A stretch of 13,295 nt of DNA, from the NCBI GenBank assembly GCA_903898725.1, contig CAIUGQ010000461.1, positions 1 through 13,295 on the forward strand. Reading direction: 5' to 3'. The notes beneath the pieces were generated by a model. That model did no database searches, was not told the DNA's origin, and saw only the letters and a list, made by a program, of their open reading frames with translations. The stretch comes from an uncultured Burkholderiales bacterium. Its GTDB lineage: Bacteria; Pseudomonadota; Gammaproteobacteria; Burkholderiales; Burkholderiaceae_E. Position numbers and translations under genes: made by a program. Below, in pieces: positions 1-7,487 of the stretch (position 1 is its first letter; the number at the start of each line of letters is the position of its first letter).

Positions 1-243
1 CTGGCGCACCCCCTCGTAGCCGTGGGCGAGCATGCCCTCGTACCACTTGGGATTGAGCTTGGTCAGACGTTTGCGCATTTCGTCGTCGAGCACATAGGTC
101 TCGCTGATGCGCTGGTAGATCCAGGGCTCGACCTGGCCGGTCGTCGCCGACCAGCCCATCGTGTTGGTGAGGTGCACCTCGATCTGGCGCACGCCCTCGT
201 AGCCGTGGGCGAGCATGCCCTCGTACCACTTCGGGTTCAGCAT
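1..243 (-). repeat. In-frame 183-bp repeat inside bchH (second copy cut by window edge)
   Basis: The stretch encoding LNPKWYEGMLAHGYEGVRQ appears at 184-240 and again at 1-57, a spacing of 183 bp or 61 codons. Between the copies lies ordinary BchH sequence (IEVHLTNTMGWSATTG to EMRKRLTK). The LNP codons differ at every third position (CTG AAC CCG against CTC AAT CCC). The next 37 nt, starting at the shared AAG, are identical, and then one further synonymous change appears at position 10. In BchH as I remember it, the second LNPK is followed by a different, ASARMANR-like sequence, so the second copy looks like a duplication joined at the shared LNPK. Confidence 0.85.
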
Positions 244-3200
244 CCGCGTGCGGCTCTCGAGCGCGACCTGCTCGGAGAGCGTGCGCACCGTGCCTTCGCC
301 GCGGGTCTGGTCGCCGATGTAGACCGGCACGTCCTGGCCGCCCTGCGCGCGGCGCACCGCGCGGCTGATGCCGCCCAGCGTGTCGAAGTAGGTGTCGACC
401 GTGGTGACGCCGAGCTCGACCGAGTCGAGGTTCTGGTAGGTGAGCTGCACGTCGGCGAGCTGGCTCGCGAGCAGTGCCGCCTGCTTCACCGGACGACCGC
501 CCCGGCCGTAGGCGAAGCCCTTGCGGCGCGTGTAGGTCTCGGCCAGCTCGTCCTCGTCGTCCCAGCGGCCGTTCTCGACCATCATGTTGACGTTCGAGCC
601 GTAGGCGCCGTCGGCGTTGCCGTACACCCGCAGCGCGGCCGTCTCGAGGTCGCAGCCGTGCTCGGCCTGGTAGGCCAGCGCATGCTTGCGCACGAAGTTC
701 GAGTCGACCGGCTCGTCGGCCGAGGCGGCGAGCCAGGCGGCCTCGGCCAGCAGCTTGATCTGCAGCGGCATCAGGTCGCGGAAGATGCCCGACAGCGTGA
801 CCAGCACGTCGACGCGCGGGCGGCCGAGCTCGGCGAGCGGCACCAGCGTCGCACCGGCCAGCCGGCCGTAGGAGTCGAAGCGCGGGCGCGCGCCCATCAG
901 CGCGAGGGCCTGCGCGATCGGGCCGCCCTCGGTCTTCAGGTTGTCGGTGCCCCAGAGCACCATCGCGATCGACTCGGGCAGCGGGTTGCCGTCCTGCAGG
1001 TGGCGCTCGAGCAGCCGCGCGGCCTGCACCGCGCCGTCGCGCACCGCCCAGGCACTGGGGATGCGGAACGGGTCGAAGCCGTGCAGGTTGCGGCCGGTGG
1101 GCAGCACCGACGGGTTGCGCAGCAGGTCACCGCCCGGCGCGGGCCGCAGCCAGCGGCCGTCGAGCGCGTGCAGGATGCCGGCGACCTCGGTGTCCTCGCG
1201 CAACTGGCGATCGGCCTCGCGCAGCTCGACGAGCCGCGCGAGCAGCGCGTCGTCGGGGGCGGTGCCGGCGGCCTCGAGCGCGGCCTCGGGCGTCGCGCCG
1301 CCCACCAGCGCCTCGATCGCGCTGCGCGGCAGGACCGCCGCGTCGATCGCGGCCTCGGCCATCGAGGTCAGCATGTCGAAGCGCTGGCCGTCGTCGAGCG
1401 GCTTGCCGACGACGTGCAGGCCGTGCGGGATCAGCGCCACTTCCATCTCGTGCAGCGCGCCCTGCAGCGCGTGGATGCGCGCCTCGGCATCGCCCTGCAC
1501 CGACGCGTCCCAGGCTGGCGCGGGCTGCGCGAGCTCGAGCTCGGCGGCCTGCGCCTGGATCGTCGCGGCGATGCCCTCGCGGGTCGCCACGGTGTCCTCG
1601 GGCTCCAGCGCGCGCCAGCGGGCGATCGACTCCTTGAGCTCGAGCAGGCCGCGGTACAGGCCCGCCTGCGCGATCGGCGGCGTGAGGTAGCTGATCAGCG
1701 TGGCGCCGGCGCGGCGCTTGGCGATCGTGCCCTCAGACGGGTTGTTCGACGCGTACAGGTAGAGGTTCGGCAGGTCGCCGATCATCCGGTCGGGCCAGCA
1801 GTCGCCGGTCATGCCGGCCTGCTTGCCGGGCATGAACTCGAGCGCGCCGTGGGTGCCGAAGTGCAGCACCGCGTGCGCGCCGAAGTCCTCGCGCAGCCAG
1901 CGGTAGAAGGCGGAGAACGCATGGGTCGGCGCGAAGCCGCTCTCGAAGAGCAGCCGCATCGGGTCGCCTTCGTAGCCCATGCCGGGCTGCACGCCGACCA
2001 CCACGTTGCCGAAGCGCTCGCCCATCACGAGGATCGAGCGGCCGTCGGTCTGGATGCGGCCGGGCGCCGGGCCCCACTGCTTCTCGATCTCGGCGAGCCA
2101 GCGCTCGCGGCGCACGTGCTCGTCGGCCGGGACCTTCGCGACGACGTTGGCCGGCGTGCCGTAGGTCGACGCGTTGCCCTCGAGGACGCGCAGGCGCAGC
2201 GCCTCGACGGTCTCGGGCACCTCGACGGTGTAGCCCTGGGCCTTCATGCCGAGCAGCGTGTTGTGCAGCGACTCGAAGACCGCGAGGTGCGCGGCGGTGC
2301 CGCTGTTGCCCGAGGCCGGCGGGTAGTCGAACAGCACGACCGCGACCTTGCGCTGCGCGCGCTCGGCGCGGCGCAGCGCGACCAGCCGCGCCACGCGCGA
2401 GGCCAGCATCGAGGTGCGCTCCGAGCAGGGGCGCATGTCGAGCGCATCCTGCGAGGCGTCGAAGGTGCAGCGCTTGCTGCAGCCTTCGCAGGTGTGGCCG
2501 GCAGCGCCGCCGCGCCCGCCGAACACGATCGGGCCGGTGGCGCCGTCGAGCTCGGGGATCGCGACCATGATCGTGCTCTCGACCGGCAGCAGGCCGCGGC
2601 CGGACGAGCCCCACTGGTCGAGCGTCTGGAACTCCACCGGATGCGCGGCGACGTACGGCACGTCGAGCGCGGCCAGCGTCGCCTCGGCGGCACGCGAGTC
2701 GTTGTAGGCCGGGCCGCCGACCAGCGAGAAGCCGGTCAGCGAGACCACGGCGTCGACCGTGGCCGCGCCGTCCTTCATGAAGAAGGCCTCGATCGCGGGT
2801 CGCGAATCCAGGCCGGAGGCGAAGGCCGGCACGACCTCCAGGCCCTCGACCTCCATCGCCGCGATCACGCCATCGTAGTGGGCGGCGTTGCCGGCGAGCA
2901 GGTACGAGCGCATCAGCAGCAGGCCCACGCGCCCGCGCGGCAGCCCCTCGCCCTTGAGACGGGGCAGCGACTCGGCGGCATCGCCGATCCGGCCCTTCAT
3001 CCGCGGGTGGTAGACACCCACCTCGGGGTAGTCGACCGGGGGCTGCGCCTTGACCTTGCCGCGCAGGCCGCGGCGGGGGCCGTCGGCGTAGCGGTCGACC
3101 AGGCCGCGGACCATGTTGAGGACGTTCTCCTCGGAGCCGCCCAGCCAGTACTGCAGCGTGAGGAAGTACTGGCGCACGTCCTGCGCGGTGCCGGGCACGA

Positions 3201-3660
3201 AGCGCAGCAGCTGCGGGATCCGGCGCAGCATCTTCATCTGCTGCGCGCCGGCGCTCGAGGACTGGCCGGCGGCCGGCTTGCCGGCGTTGCCGCGCAGCTT
3301 GCGCAGCAGCGCCATCGGCCCGCCCGAGGTGCCGTCCATCGTGAAGCGGCCGAGCCGGGTGAGCTTGGTGACCTCGGGCGCGGACATCGCGCAGACCATC
3401 GCGTCGCAGGCGTCGCGCCGCGCGCGCAGCGCGGGCAGCACCGGGAGGAAGTGATCCTCCATGAACAGCATGGTGACGATGACGATGTCGCCGGTCGCGA
3501 TGTCGGCGAGGCAGCGCTCGAGCGCGTCCGGACGGTCGGTCCACTCCGAGGCGGCGTGCACCCGCAGGGAGAGGCCCGGAAGCTCGCGGCGCAGCTGCAC
3601 CGTCGCCCGCCCCATGGCGGCCGACAGGTGGGTGTCCATCGTCACGAGGACGACGTTCAC
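1..3660 (-). CDS. bchH: Magnesium chelatase subunit H, 3' end outside window
   Basis: BchH is the large porphyrin-binding subunit of Mg-chelatase. With BchI and BchD it inserts Mg2+ into protoporphyrin IX, the first committed step of bacteriochlorophyll synthesis. The visible 1220 residues show a BchH/CobN-type protein: N-terminal VVLVTMDTHL, a cysteine set (Cys391, Cys394, Cys398, Cys412; C-x2-C-x3-C then PCSER) like the one linked to an Fe-S cluster in some BchH, the LHFGTHGALEFMPGK block (HGALEF about 604-609), and LWGTDNLKTEGG with LVTLSGIFRDLMP further on. The GTG at 3660 is chosen because homologous sequence begins there; the next in-frame ATG (3639) would cut it. There is no clear Shine-Dalgarno, so coupling to bchB, which stops 10 nt upstream, is likely. 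Family members are about 1190-1250 residues. The visible end contains a repeated segment (see findings) and the stop codon is not in the window. Confidence 0.97.
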   Translation of the reverse strand, partial: MNVVLVTMDTHLSAAMGRATVQLRRELPGLSLRVHAASEWTDRPDALERCLADIATGDIVIVTMLFMEDHFLPVLPALRARRDACDAMVCAMSAPEVTKLTRLGRFTMDGTSGGPMALLRKLRGNAGKPAAGQSSSAGAQQMKMLRRIPQLLRFVPGTAQDVRQYFLTLQYWLGGSEENVLNMVRGLVDRYADGPRRGLRGKVKAQPPVDYPEVGVYHPRMKGRIGDAAESLPRLKGEGLPRGRVGLLLMRSYLLAGNAAHYDGVIAAMEVEGLEVVPAFASGLDSRPAIEAFFMKDGAATVDAVVSLTGFSLVGGPAYNDSRAAEATLAALDVPYVAAHPVEFQTLDQWGSSGRGLLPVESTIMVAIPELDGATGPIVFGGRGGAAGHTCEGCSKRCTFDASQDALDMRPCSERTSMLASRVARLVALRRAERAQRKVAVVLFDYPPASGNSGTAAHLAVFESLHNTLLGMKAQGYTVEVPETVEALRLRVLEGNASTYGTPANVVAKVPADEHVRRERWLAEIEKQWGPAPGRIQTDGRSILVMGERFGNVVVGVQPGMGYEGDPMRLLFESGFAPTHAFSAFYRWLREDFGAHAVLHFGTHGALEFMPGKQAGMTGDCWPDRMIGDLPNLYLYASNNPSEGTIAKRRAGATLISYLTPPIAQAGLYRGLLELKESIARWRALEPEDTVATREGIAATIQAQAAELELAQPAPAWDASVQGDAEARIHALQGALHEMEVALIPHGLHVVGKPLDDGQRFDMLTSMAEAAIDAAVLPRSAIEALVGGATPEAALEAAGTAPDDALLARLVELREADRQLREDTEVAGILHALDGRWLRPAPGGDLLRNPSVLPTGRNLHGFDPFRIPSAWAVRDGAVQAARLLERHLQDGNPLPESIAMVLWGTDNLKTEGGPIAQALALMGARPRFDSYGRLAGATLVPLAELGRPRVDVLVTLSGIFRDLMPLQIKLLAEAAWLAASADEPVDSNFVRKHALAYQAEHGCDLETAALRVYGNADGAYGSNVNMMVENGRWDDEDELAETYTRRKGFAYGRGGRPVKQAALLASQLADVQLTYQNLDSVELGVTTVDTYFDTLGGISRAVRRAQGGQDVPVYIGDQTRGEGTVRTLSEQVALESRTRMLNPKWYEGMLAHGYEGVRQIEVHLTNTMGWSATTGQVEPWIYQRISETYVLDDEMRKRLTKLNPKWYEGMLAHGYEGVRQ

Positions 3661-3670
3661 CGGTGTTGCG

Positions 3671-5371
3671 TCAGCGGCTGAAGTGCGCCTTGGCGTCATA
3701 GAGTGTCTCCACCGTGATCAGCGCGACGCCGCGCTCGAGCGCGAAGCGCTCGGTGTTGCGCCTCGCCTTGCCACGGACGAAGAACGGGATCTTCTGCAGT
3801 TCGCGTTCGGCGTCGGCGGCCCAGGCGGCTGCGGTCGTCGCGGCGGCGCTCTTGGGCGCCGTCGTCGGGGTATGGGTCGGTGTGTGGGTCGTCACCGGTG
3901 CCGCGGCGGGCGCGATCGGCACGTCGGCCGGACGCGGCGCGAGGCGCGCGGCCTCGGCGGGCGCGTTCGCGATCGTCGCGGCGGGCGCAGCCGTCGTCAC
4001 GGCATCGGCGGTCGCGGCCGTCGGGAACGGCACCGCGGGCGCGGTGCGCCCGAGGTGCGAGGCGGCGGCGTTCTCGTGGAACTCGAAGTCGCCGCGGAAC
4101 ATCGTCAGCAGGTGCTCTTCCAGCCCCATCATCAGCGGCTGCACCCAGGTGTCGAAGAGCACGTTTGCGCCCTCGAAGCCCATCTGCGGCGCATGACGCG
4201 CGGGGAAGTCCTGCACGTGCACCGGCGCCGAGATCACCGCGCACGGCAGCCCGAGGCGCTTGGCGATGTGGCGCTCCATCTGCGTGCCCAGCACCAGCTC
4301 GGGCTGCAGCTCGGCGACGCGCTCCTCGATCTCGAGGTAGTCGTCGCTGATCAGCGCCTCCAGGCCGTAGCCCTTGGCGGCCTCGCGGACCTCGCGGGCG
4401 AACTCGCGCGAGTAGGTGCCGAGACCCACGACCTCGAAGCCCAGTTCGCGCGACGCGATGCGCGCCGCGGCGATCGCGTGGGTGGCGTCGCCGAACACGA
4501 ACACGCGCTTGCCGGTGAGGTAGGTCGAGTCGACCGACTTTGCGTACCACGGGGCGCGCGAGCCGTTGGCCGCGAGGAAGGGCTCGGGGTCGACACCGGC
4601 GAGCGCCGCCACTTCGCGGACGAAGTCGACGGTGGCGCCGTGGCCGATCGGCACGACCTTCGTCGCCGGCTGGCCAAGGGTGCGCGACAGCCACTGCGCG
4701 GCGAGGCCGGCGGTCTCGGGGTAGAGCACGACGTTGAAGTCGGCGTCGCCCAGCCGCGTCAGGTCGGTGGGCGTGGCCTCCCAGGGCGCGACGACGTTGA
4801 CGTCGATGCCGAGCCCCGACAGCAGGCCGAGCACCTCGCGCAGGTCGTCCCGATGGCGGAAGCCGAGCGCCGTGCCGCCCAGCACGTTGCACCGGGCGCG
4901 CACGCCGGGCTCGCGCGGGGCGCGGCGCACAGGCGGCACGAGCCGGCGCACCAGCTGCAGGAAGGTCTCGGCCGCGCCCCAGTTCTCCTTGCGCTGATAC
5001 GAGGGCAGCTCCAGCGCCACCACCGGCACCGGCAGCGCCAGTGCCAGCGCGAGGCCGCCCGGATCGTCCTGCAGCAGCTCGGCGGTGCACGAGGCGCCGA
5101 CGATCATCGCCTCGGGCGAATAGCGTTCGAAGGCTTCGCGCGCGGCGACCTTGAAGAGCTCGGCGGTGTCGCTGCCGAGGTCGCGCGCCTGGAAGGTGGT
5201 GTAGGTGACCGGCGGACGGCGGGGCAGCCGCTCGATCATCGTGAACAGCAGGTCCGCGTAGGTGTCGCCCTGCGGCGCGTGCAGCACATAGTGCAGCGAG
5301 CGCATCGCGGTGGCCACGCGCATCGCGCCGACGTGGGGCGGTCCTTCGTAGGTCCAGAGCGTGAGCTGCAT
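3671..5371 (-). CDS. bchB: Light-independent protochlorophyllide reductase subunit B
   Basis: BchB forms the NB catalytic component of the dark-operative, nitrogenase-like protochlorophyllide reductase with BchN. It reduces the C17=C18 bond using electrons from the BchL Fe protein. The protein is 566 residues. Asp36 (in HAPQGDTYADLL) matches the unusual aspartate ligand of the NB 4Fe-4S cluster. Cys95 sits in GASCTAEL, and Asp281 in SVDSTYLTGK lines up with the catalytic aspartate known as Asp274 in Rhodobacter. An Ala/Pro/Thr-rich linker spans about residues 440-520 (including THTPTHTP), followed by the conserved C-terminal domain (ELQKIPFFVRGKARRNTE). The protein is somewhat longer than the usual 510-540 because of this linker. 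The ATG at 5371 has GGGAG seven nucleotides upstream. The bchN stop lies 13 nt upstream and bchH starts 10 nt downstream, indicating one operon. Confidence 0.97.
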   Translation of the reverse strand: MQLTLWTYEGPPHVGAMRVATAMRSLHYVLHAPQGDTYADLLFTMIERLPRRPPVTYTTFQARDLGSDTAELFKVAAREAFERYSPEAMIVGASCTAELLQDDPGGLALALALPVPVVALELPSYQRKENWGAAETFLQLVRRLVPPVRRAPREPGVRARCNVLGGTALGFRHRDDLREVLGLLSGLGIDVNVVAPWEATPTDLTRLGDADFNVVLYPETAGLAAQWLSRTLGQPATKVVPIGHGATVDFVREVAALAGVDPEPFLAANGSRAPWYAKSVDSTYLTGKRVFVFGDATHAIAAARIASRELGFEVVGLGTYSREFAREVREAAKGYGLEALISDDYLEIEERVAELQPELVLGTQMERHIAKRLGLPCAVISAPVHVQDFPARHAPQMGFEGANVLFDTWVQPLMMGLEEHLLTMFRGDFEFHENAAASHLGRTAPAVPFPTAATADAVTTAAPAATIANAPAEAARLAPRPADVPIAPAAAPVTTHTPTHTPTTAPKSAAATTAAAWAADAERELQKIPFFVRGKARRNTERFALERGVALITVETLYDAKAHFSR

Positions 5372-5378
5372 CGCGGCG

Positions 5379-5383
5379 CTCCC
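5379..5383 (-). promoter_or_regulatory. Ribosome binding site of bchB
   Basis: Minus-strand GGGAG lies 7 nt before the ATG at 5371, inside the 13-nt bchN-bchB gap. It supports that start. Confidence 0.7.
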
Positions 5384-5384
5384 G

Positions 5385-6671
5385 TCAGGCGGCCAGCAGG
5401 CCGCGGCGCCGCACCGGGCGCGCGAACAGCTCGGCGAGGTCGCCGGCCTGCTCGTAGCCCTGCACCGGCGTGAAGACGAGCTCGATGGACCACTTGGTGG
5501 TCAGGCCCTCGGCCTCGAGCGGATTGGCCAGGCCCAGGCCGCAGACCACCAGGTCGGGGCGCGCGGCGCGGCAGCGATCGAGCTGGCGGTCGACGTCCTG
5601 GCCCTCGGAGATCAGCGTGCCCGCGGGCAGCAGCGCCAGCTCGGGCGCGAGGTGCTGGCGGTGCAGGTACGGCGTGCCGACCTCCACCAGCGTCATGCCC
5701 AGCTCGCGCGAGAGGAACCGCGCCAGCGGCGGCTCGAGCTGCGAGTCGGGGAACAGGAACACGCTGCGGCCGGCGAGGCGCTCGCGGTGCACGGCGAGCG
5801 CGCGGCGGGCGCGCTCGCGGCGCGCGGCCACCACCTGCTCGAAGCGCTCGGCGGGCACGCCCCAGGCGTCGGCGGCGGTGCGCAGCCACGCGGTCGTGCC
5901 TTCCTCGCCGAGCGGGAACGGCGCGGGCATCACCGTCGCGCCGCGGTTCTCCAGCGCCCGAGCGGTGTCGGCGAGGAACGGCTGCGCGAGCAGCACGCGG
6001 GTGTTCGGACCGACGCTGGCCAGCTCGTTCGCGCGGCGCGGCGGCAGGAAGTCGACCGGGCCGATGCCCAGCTCGTCGAACACACGACGGAACTGGTCCT
6101 CGACGATGTCGGCCATCGCACCGGCCACCAGCAGCGCGGGCGGCGCATCGGCCGCCGCCTCGGGCATGGTCGGCACCAGCGCGGCCAGGCACGCGTCCTC
6201 GCCCTGCGTGAACGTGGTCTCGATGCCGCTGCCCGAGTAGGACAGCACGCGCACGGCCGGCGAGAAGCGCTGCGACAGGCGGCCGGCGGCGCGCGAGAGG
6301 TCGAGCTTGATGACCTCGGACGGGCAGGACCCGACCAGGAACAGCATCCGGATGTCGGGCCGCCGCTCGAGCAGGCGCACGACCACGCGGTCGAGCTCGT
6401 CCTGCGCGTCGGCGATGCCGGCGAGGTCGCGGTCATCGATGATCGCGGTCGCGAAGCGCGGCTCGGCGAAGATCATCACGCCCGCCGCCGACTGGATCAG
6501 GTGCGCGCAGGTGCGCGAGCCGACGACGAGGAAGAACGCATCCTGGATCCGGCGATGCAGCCAGACGATGCCGGTCAGCCCGCAGAACACCTCGCGCTGA
6601 CCGCGCTGGCGCAGCACCTCGCCCGAGCTGCAGCCGGCGTCCTCGATGCGGATCGGGATCGGGGCGTTCAC
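5385..6671 (-). CDS. bchN: Light-independent protochlorophyllide reductase subunit N
   Basis: BchN is the partner of BchB in the NB protein of dark-operative protochlorophyllide reductase. Three of its cysteines and one BchB aspartate hold the NB cluster. Here Cys30 (VFCGLTG), Cys55 (GSRTCAHL) and Cys116 (VGSCPSEVIK) match Cys26, Cys51 and Cys112 of the Rhodobacter protein with a constant offset of four. The C-terminal part contains SEGQDVDRQLD and TTKWSIELVFTPVQGYEQAGDLAELF, typical of the family. The length of 428 residues is normal. The GTG start at 6671 overlaps the bchF stop codon as GTGA, and GGGAG seven nucleotides upstream supports it, so translation is probably coupled to bchF. Confidence 0.97.
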   Translation of the reverse strand: MNAPIPIRIEDAGCSSGEVLRQRGQREVFCGLTGIVWLHRRIQDAFFLVVGSRTCAHLIQSAAGVMIFAEPRFATAIIDDRDLAGIADAQDELDRVVVRLLERRPDIRMLFLVGSCPSEVIKLDLSRAAGRLSQRFSPAVRVLSYSGSGIETTFTQGEDACLAALVPTMPEAAADAPPALLVAGAMADIVEDQFRRVFDELGIGPVDFLPPRRANELASVGPNTRVLLAQPFLADTARALENRGATVMPAPFPLGEEGTTAWLRTAADAWGVPAERFEQVVAARRERARRALAVHRERLAGRSVFLFPDSQLEPPLARFLSRELGMTLVEVGTPYLHRQHLAPELALLPAGTLISEGQDVDRQLDRCRAARPDLVVCGLGLANPLEAEGLTTKWSIELVFTPVQGYEQAGDLAELFARPVRRRGLLAA

Positions 6672-7207
6672 GCGGCGACTCCCGGCGAGGGCGCGGCACT
6701 GCGCGCCGCGTCGAGCCGCGCGGCACGCAGCTTGAGGATGAACTGCGTGGCGTTGACCACGTAGGTGGCGTAGGCGGCGAGGGCGAGCAGCATCTGTCCC
6801 CGCGCATCGATCCAGCCGGTGGCGAGCGCAACGAGGTAGGCGGTGTGCAGCGCGAGGACCGCCATGCTGAAGACGTCCTCCCAGTAGAAGGCCGGCGCGA
6901 ACAGGTACACGCCGTAGACGTCCTTCTCCCAGAGACAGCCGGTGACCATGATCGTGTAGAGCACCAGCGTCTTGACGACCACCGAGACCGTCGCGGCCAG
7001 GTGTCCCTCGCCGGTGGCCAGGAAGCGCAGCACGAGCACGAGGCTGACCAGGAACACGAGGAACTGCAGGGGCGCGAGAATGCCCTGCACCAGCGTCCAG
7101 CCCGACGCATCGCGTCGCTTGCGCTGCTCGGCCGTGTACAGAGGGGTGCGCCCGCCAGAGTGACGGGGACCCGACGACCCGGCCAAACCGTCCGTTTCGA
7201 TGCCCAT
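6668..7207 (-). CDS. bchF: 3-vinyl bacteriochlorophyllide hydratase
   Basis: BchF adds water to the C3 vinyl group of (bacterio)chlorophyllide on the way to bacteriochlorophyllide a. It is a small membrane protein of 179 residues. Four hydrophobic segments are visible at about 38-63, 72-91, 112-131 and 138-158. Conserved family blocks include LYTAEQRKRRDASGWTLVQG, APLQFLVFLVSL, YTIMVTGCLWEKDVYG, LFAPAFYWEDVFSM and AAYATYVVNATQF. The conserved part begins at about residue 22, so the ATG start implies a short Gly/Ser-rich extension. No in-frame ATG or GTG lies nearer; only TTG and CTG do. No Shine-Dalgarno precedes the ATG, and it lies at the predicted transcription start (see findings). This is the first gene of the bchF-N-B-H operon. 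Confidence 0.96.
   Translation of the reverse strand: MGIETDGLAGSSGPRHSGGRTPLYTAEQRKRRDASGWTLVQGILAPLQFLVFLVSLVLVLRFLATGEGHLAATVSVVVKTLVLYTIMVTGCLWEKDVYGVYLFAPAFYWEDVFSMAVLALHTAYLVALATGWIDARGQMLLALAAYATYVVNATQFILKLRAARLDAARSAAPSPGVAA
6679..6683 (-). promoter_or_regulatory. Ribosome binding site of bchN
   Basis: Minus-strand GGGAG lies 7 nt before the GTG at 6671, inside the end of bchF. It decides the non-ATG start of bchN. Confidence 0.7.
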
Positions 7208-7213
7208 GGAGCC

Positions 7214-7243
7214 AATCTAGTCCTGCTCGGGGGCATGTGTCAA
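7214..7243 (-). promoter_or_regulatory. Predicted sigma70-type promoter of the bchF operon
   Basis: On the minus strand TTGACA (7243-7238) and TAGATT (7219-7214) are separated by 18 nt. The -35 is a perfect consensus hexamer and is the left half of the PpsR palindrome. The predicted start of transcription, six to seven bases after the -10, falls on the bchF ATG. Confidence 0.7.
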
Positions 7244-7255
7244 TTAAACTTGACG
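7238..7255. promoter_or_regulatory. PpsR/CrtJ binding site in the divergent promoter
   Basis: The 18-bp sequence TGTCAATTAAACTTGACG is a near-perfect match to the PpsR/CrtJ consensus TGT-N12-ACA, with arms TGTCAA and TTGACg. It contains the -35 hexamers of both divergent promoters, so a bound PpsR would be expected to block both bchF and aerR transcription. The ppsR gene lies about 1 kb to the right. Confidence 0.8.
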
Positions 7256-7278
7256 TCCGCTGCGCATGACACTAGATT
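7250..7278 (+). promoter_or_regulatory. Predicted sigma70-type promoter of the aerR-ppsR-crtADC unit
   Basis: On the plus strand TTGACG (7250-7255) and TAGATT (7273-7278) are 17 nt apart. The -35 is the right half of the PpsR palindrome. Transcription would start near 7285 and give aerR a leader of about 200 nt. Confidence 0.65.
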
Positions 7279-7316
7279 GCAGTCGTGGCCGGGGTTGACG
7301 TCCGTTCTCCTTGACA
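7250..7316. repeat. 22-bp direct repeat, 45 bp apart, around the aerR promoter
   Basis: The copies at 7250-7271 and 7295-7316 both begin TTGACGTCCG and both end TGACA; 17 of 22 positions match. The distance from start to start is exactly 45 bp. Each copy also contains CGTCCG-N6-(A/T)TGACA, a degenerate PpsR-type site with one good arm. The second copy lies just downstream of the predicted aerR transcription start. Confidence 0.75.
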
Positions 7317-7487
7317 GTCCCCGTCCGCGACCAAGACACTGTCGTCGCGTTATCGGGGTACCGTGCCAGGCGGCCATTCGGCCGTGCGAGCCTCTGCTCC
7401 GCCCACCGACAGATTCTTCGCAGAGCCACGACGCGGCCGAGCGGAACCGACGGGATGCCGCCAGGGCATGTCGCCGAGGGAGGGCAC
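7285..7487 (+). other. aerR leader region
   Basis: This is the stretch between the predicted transcription start and the aerR ATG. It holds the second operator-like repeat (7295-7316), a small CGGCC/GGCCG hairpin near 7371-7384, and an open frame continuous with aerR back to TTG 7311. A nine-codon frame GTG to TGA (7285-7314) sits at the predicted 5' end. I see no riboswitch consensus, such as a B12 box, in it. Confidence 0.4.
7478..7484 (+). promoter_or_regulatory. Ribosome binding site of aerR
   Basis: GGGAGGG ends 3 nt before the ATG at 7488 and is the strongest Shine-Dalgarno match in the window. It picks this ATG over upstream in-frame TTG (7311) or ATG (7455). Confidence 0.75.

Larger units (their letters stand above)
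7213..7279. repeat. 9-bp inverted repeat carrying both -10 boxes
   Basis: CAATCTAGT (7213-7221) and ACTAGATTG (7271-7279) are perfect reverse complements. Their midpoint (7246) is within half a base of the midpoint of the PpsR palindrome (7246.5), so the whole 67-bp promoter has dyad symmetry. Confidence 0.85.

Noticed and set aside
22..3681. Very long plus-strand open frame antisense to bchH
   Set aside because: Its sequence is the low-complexity Arg/Ala/His/Val/Leu pattern produced opposite high-GC genes, while the minus strand encodes a clear BchH.
3461..6764. Long plus-strand open frames antisense to bchB, bchN and bchF
   Set aside because: Same GC-driven shadow pattern; the minus-strand products carry the conserved cluster ligands and family motifs.
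7285..7487. B12 riboswitch in the aerR leader
   Set aside because: AerR binds cobalamin, so I looked for a B12 box, but no recognisable consensus is present.
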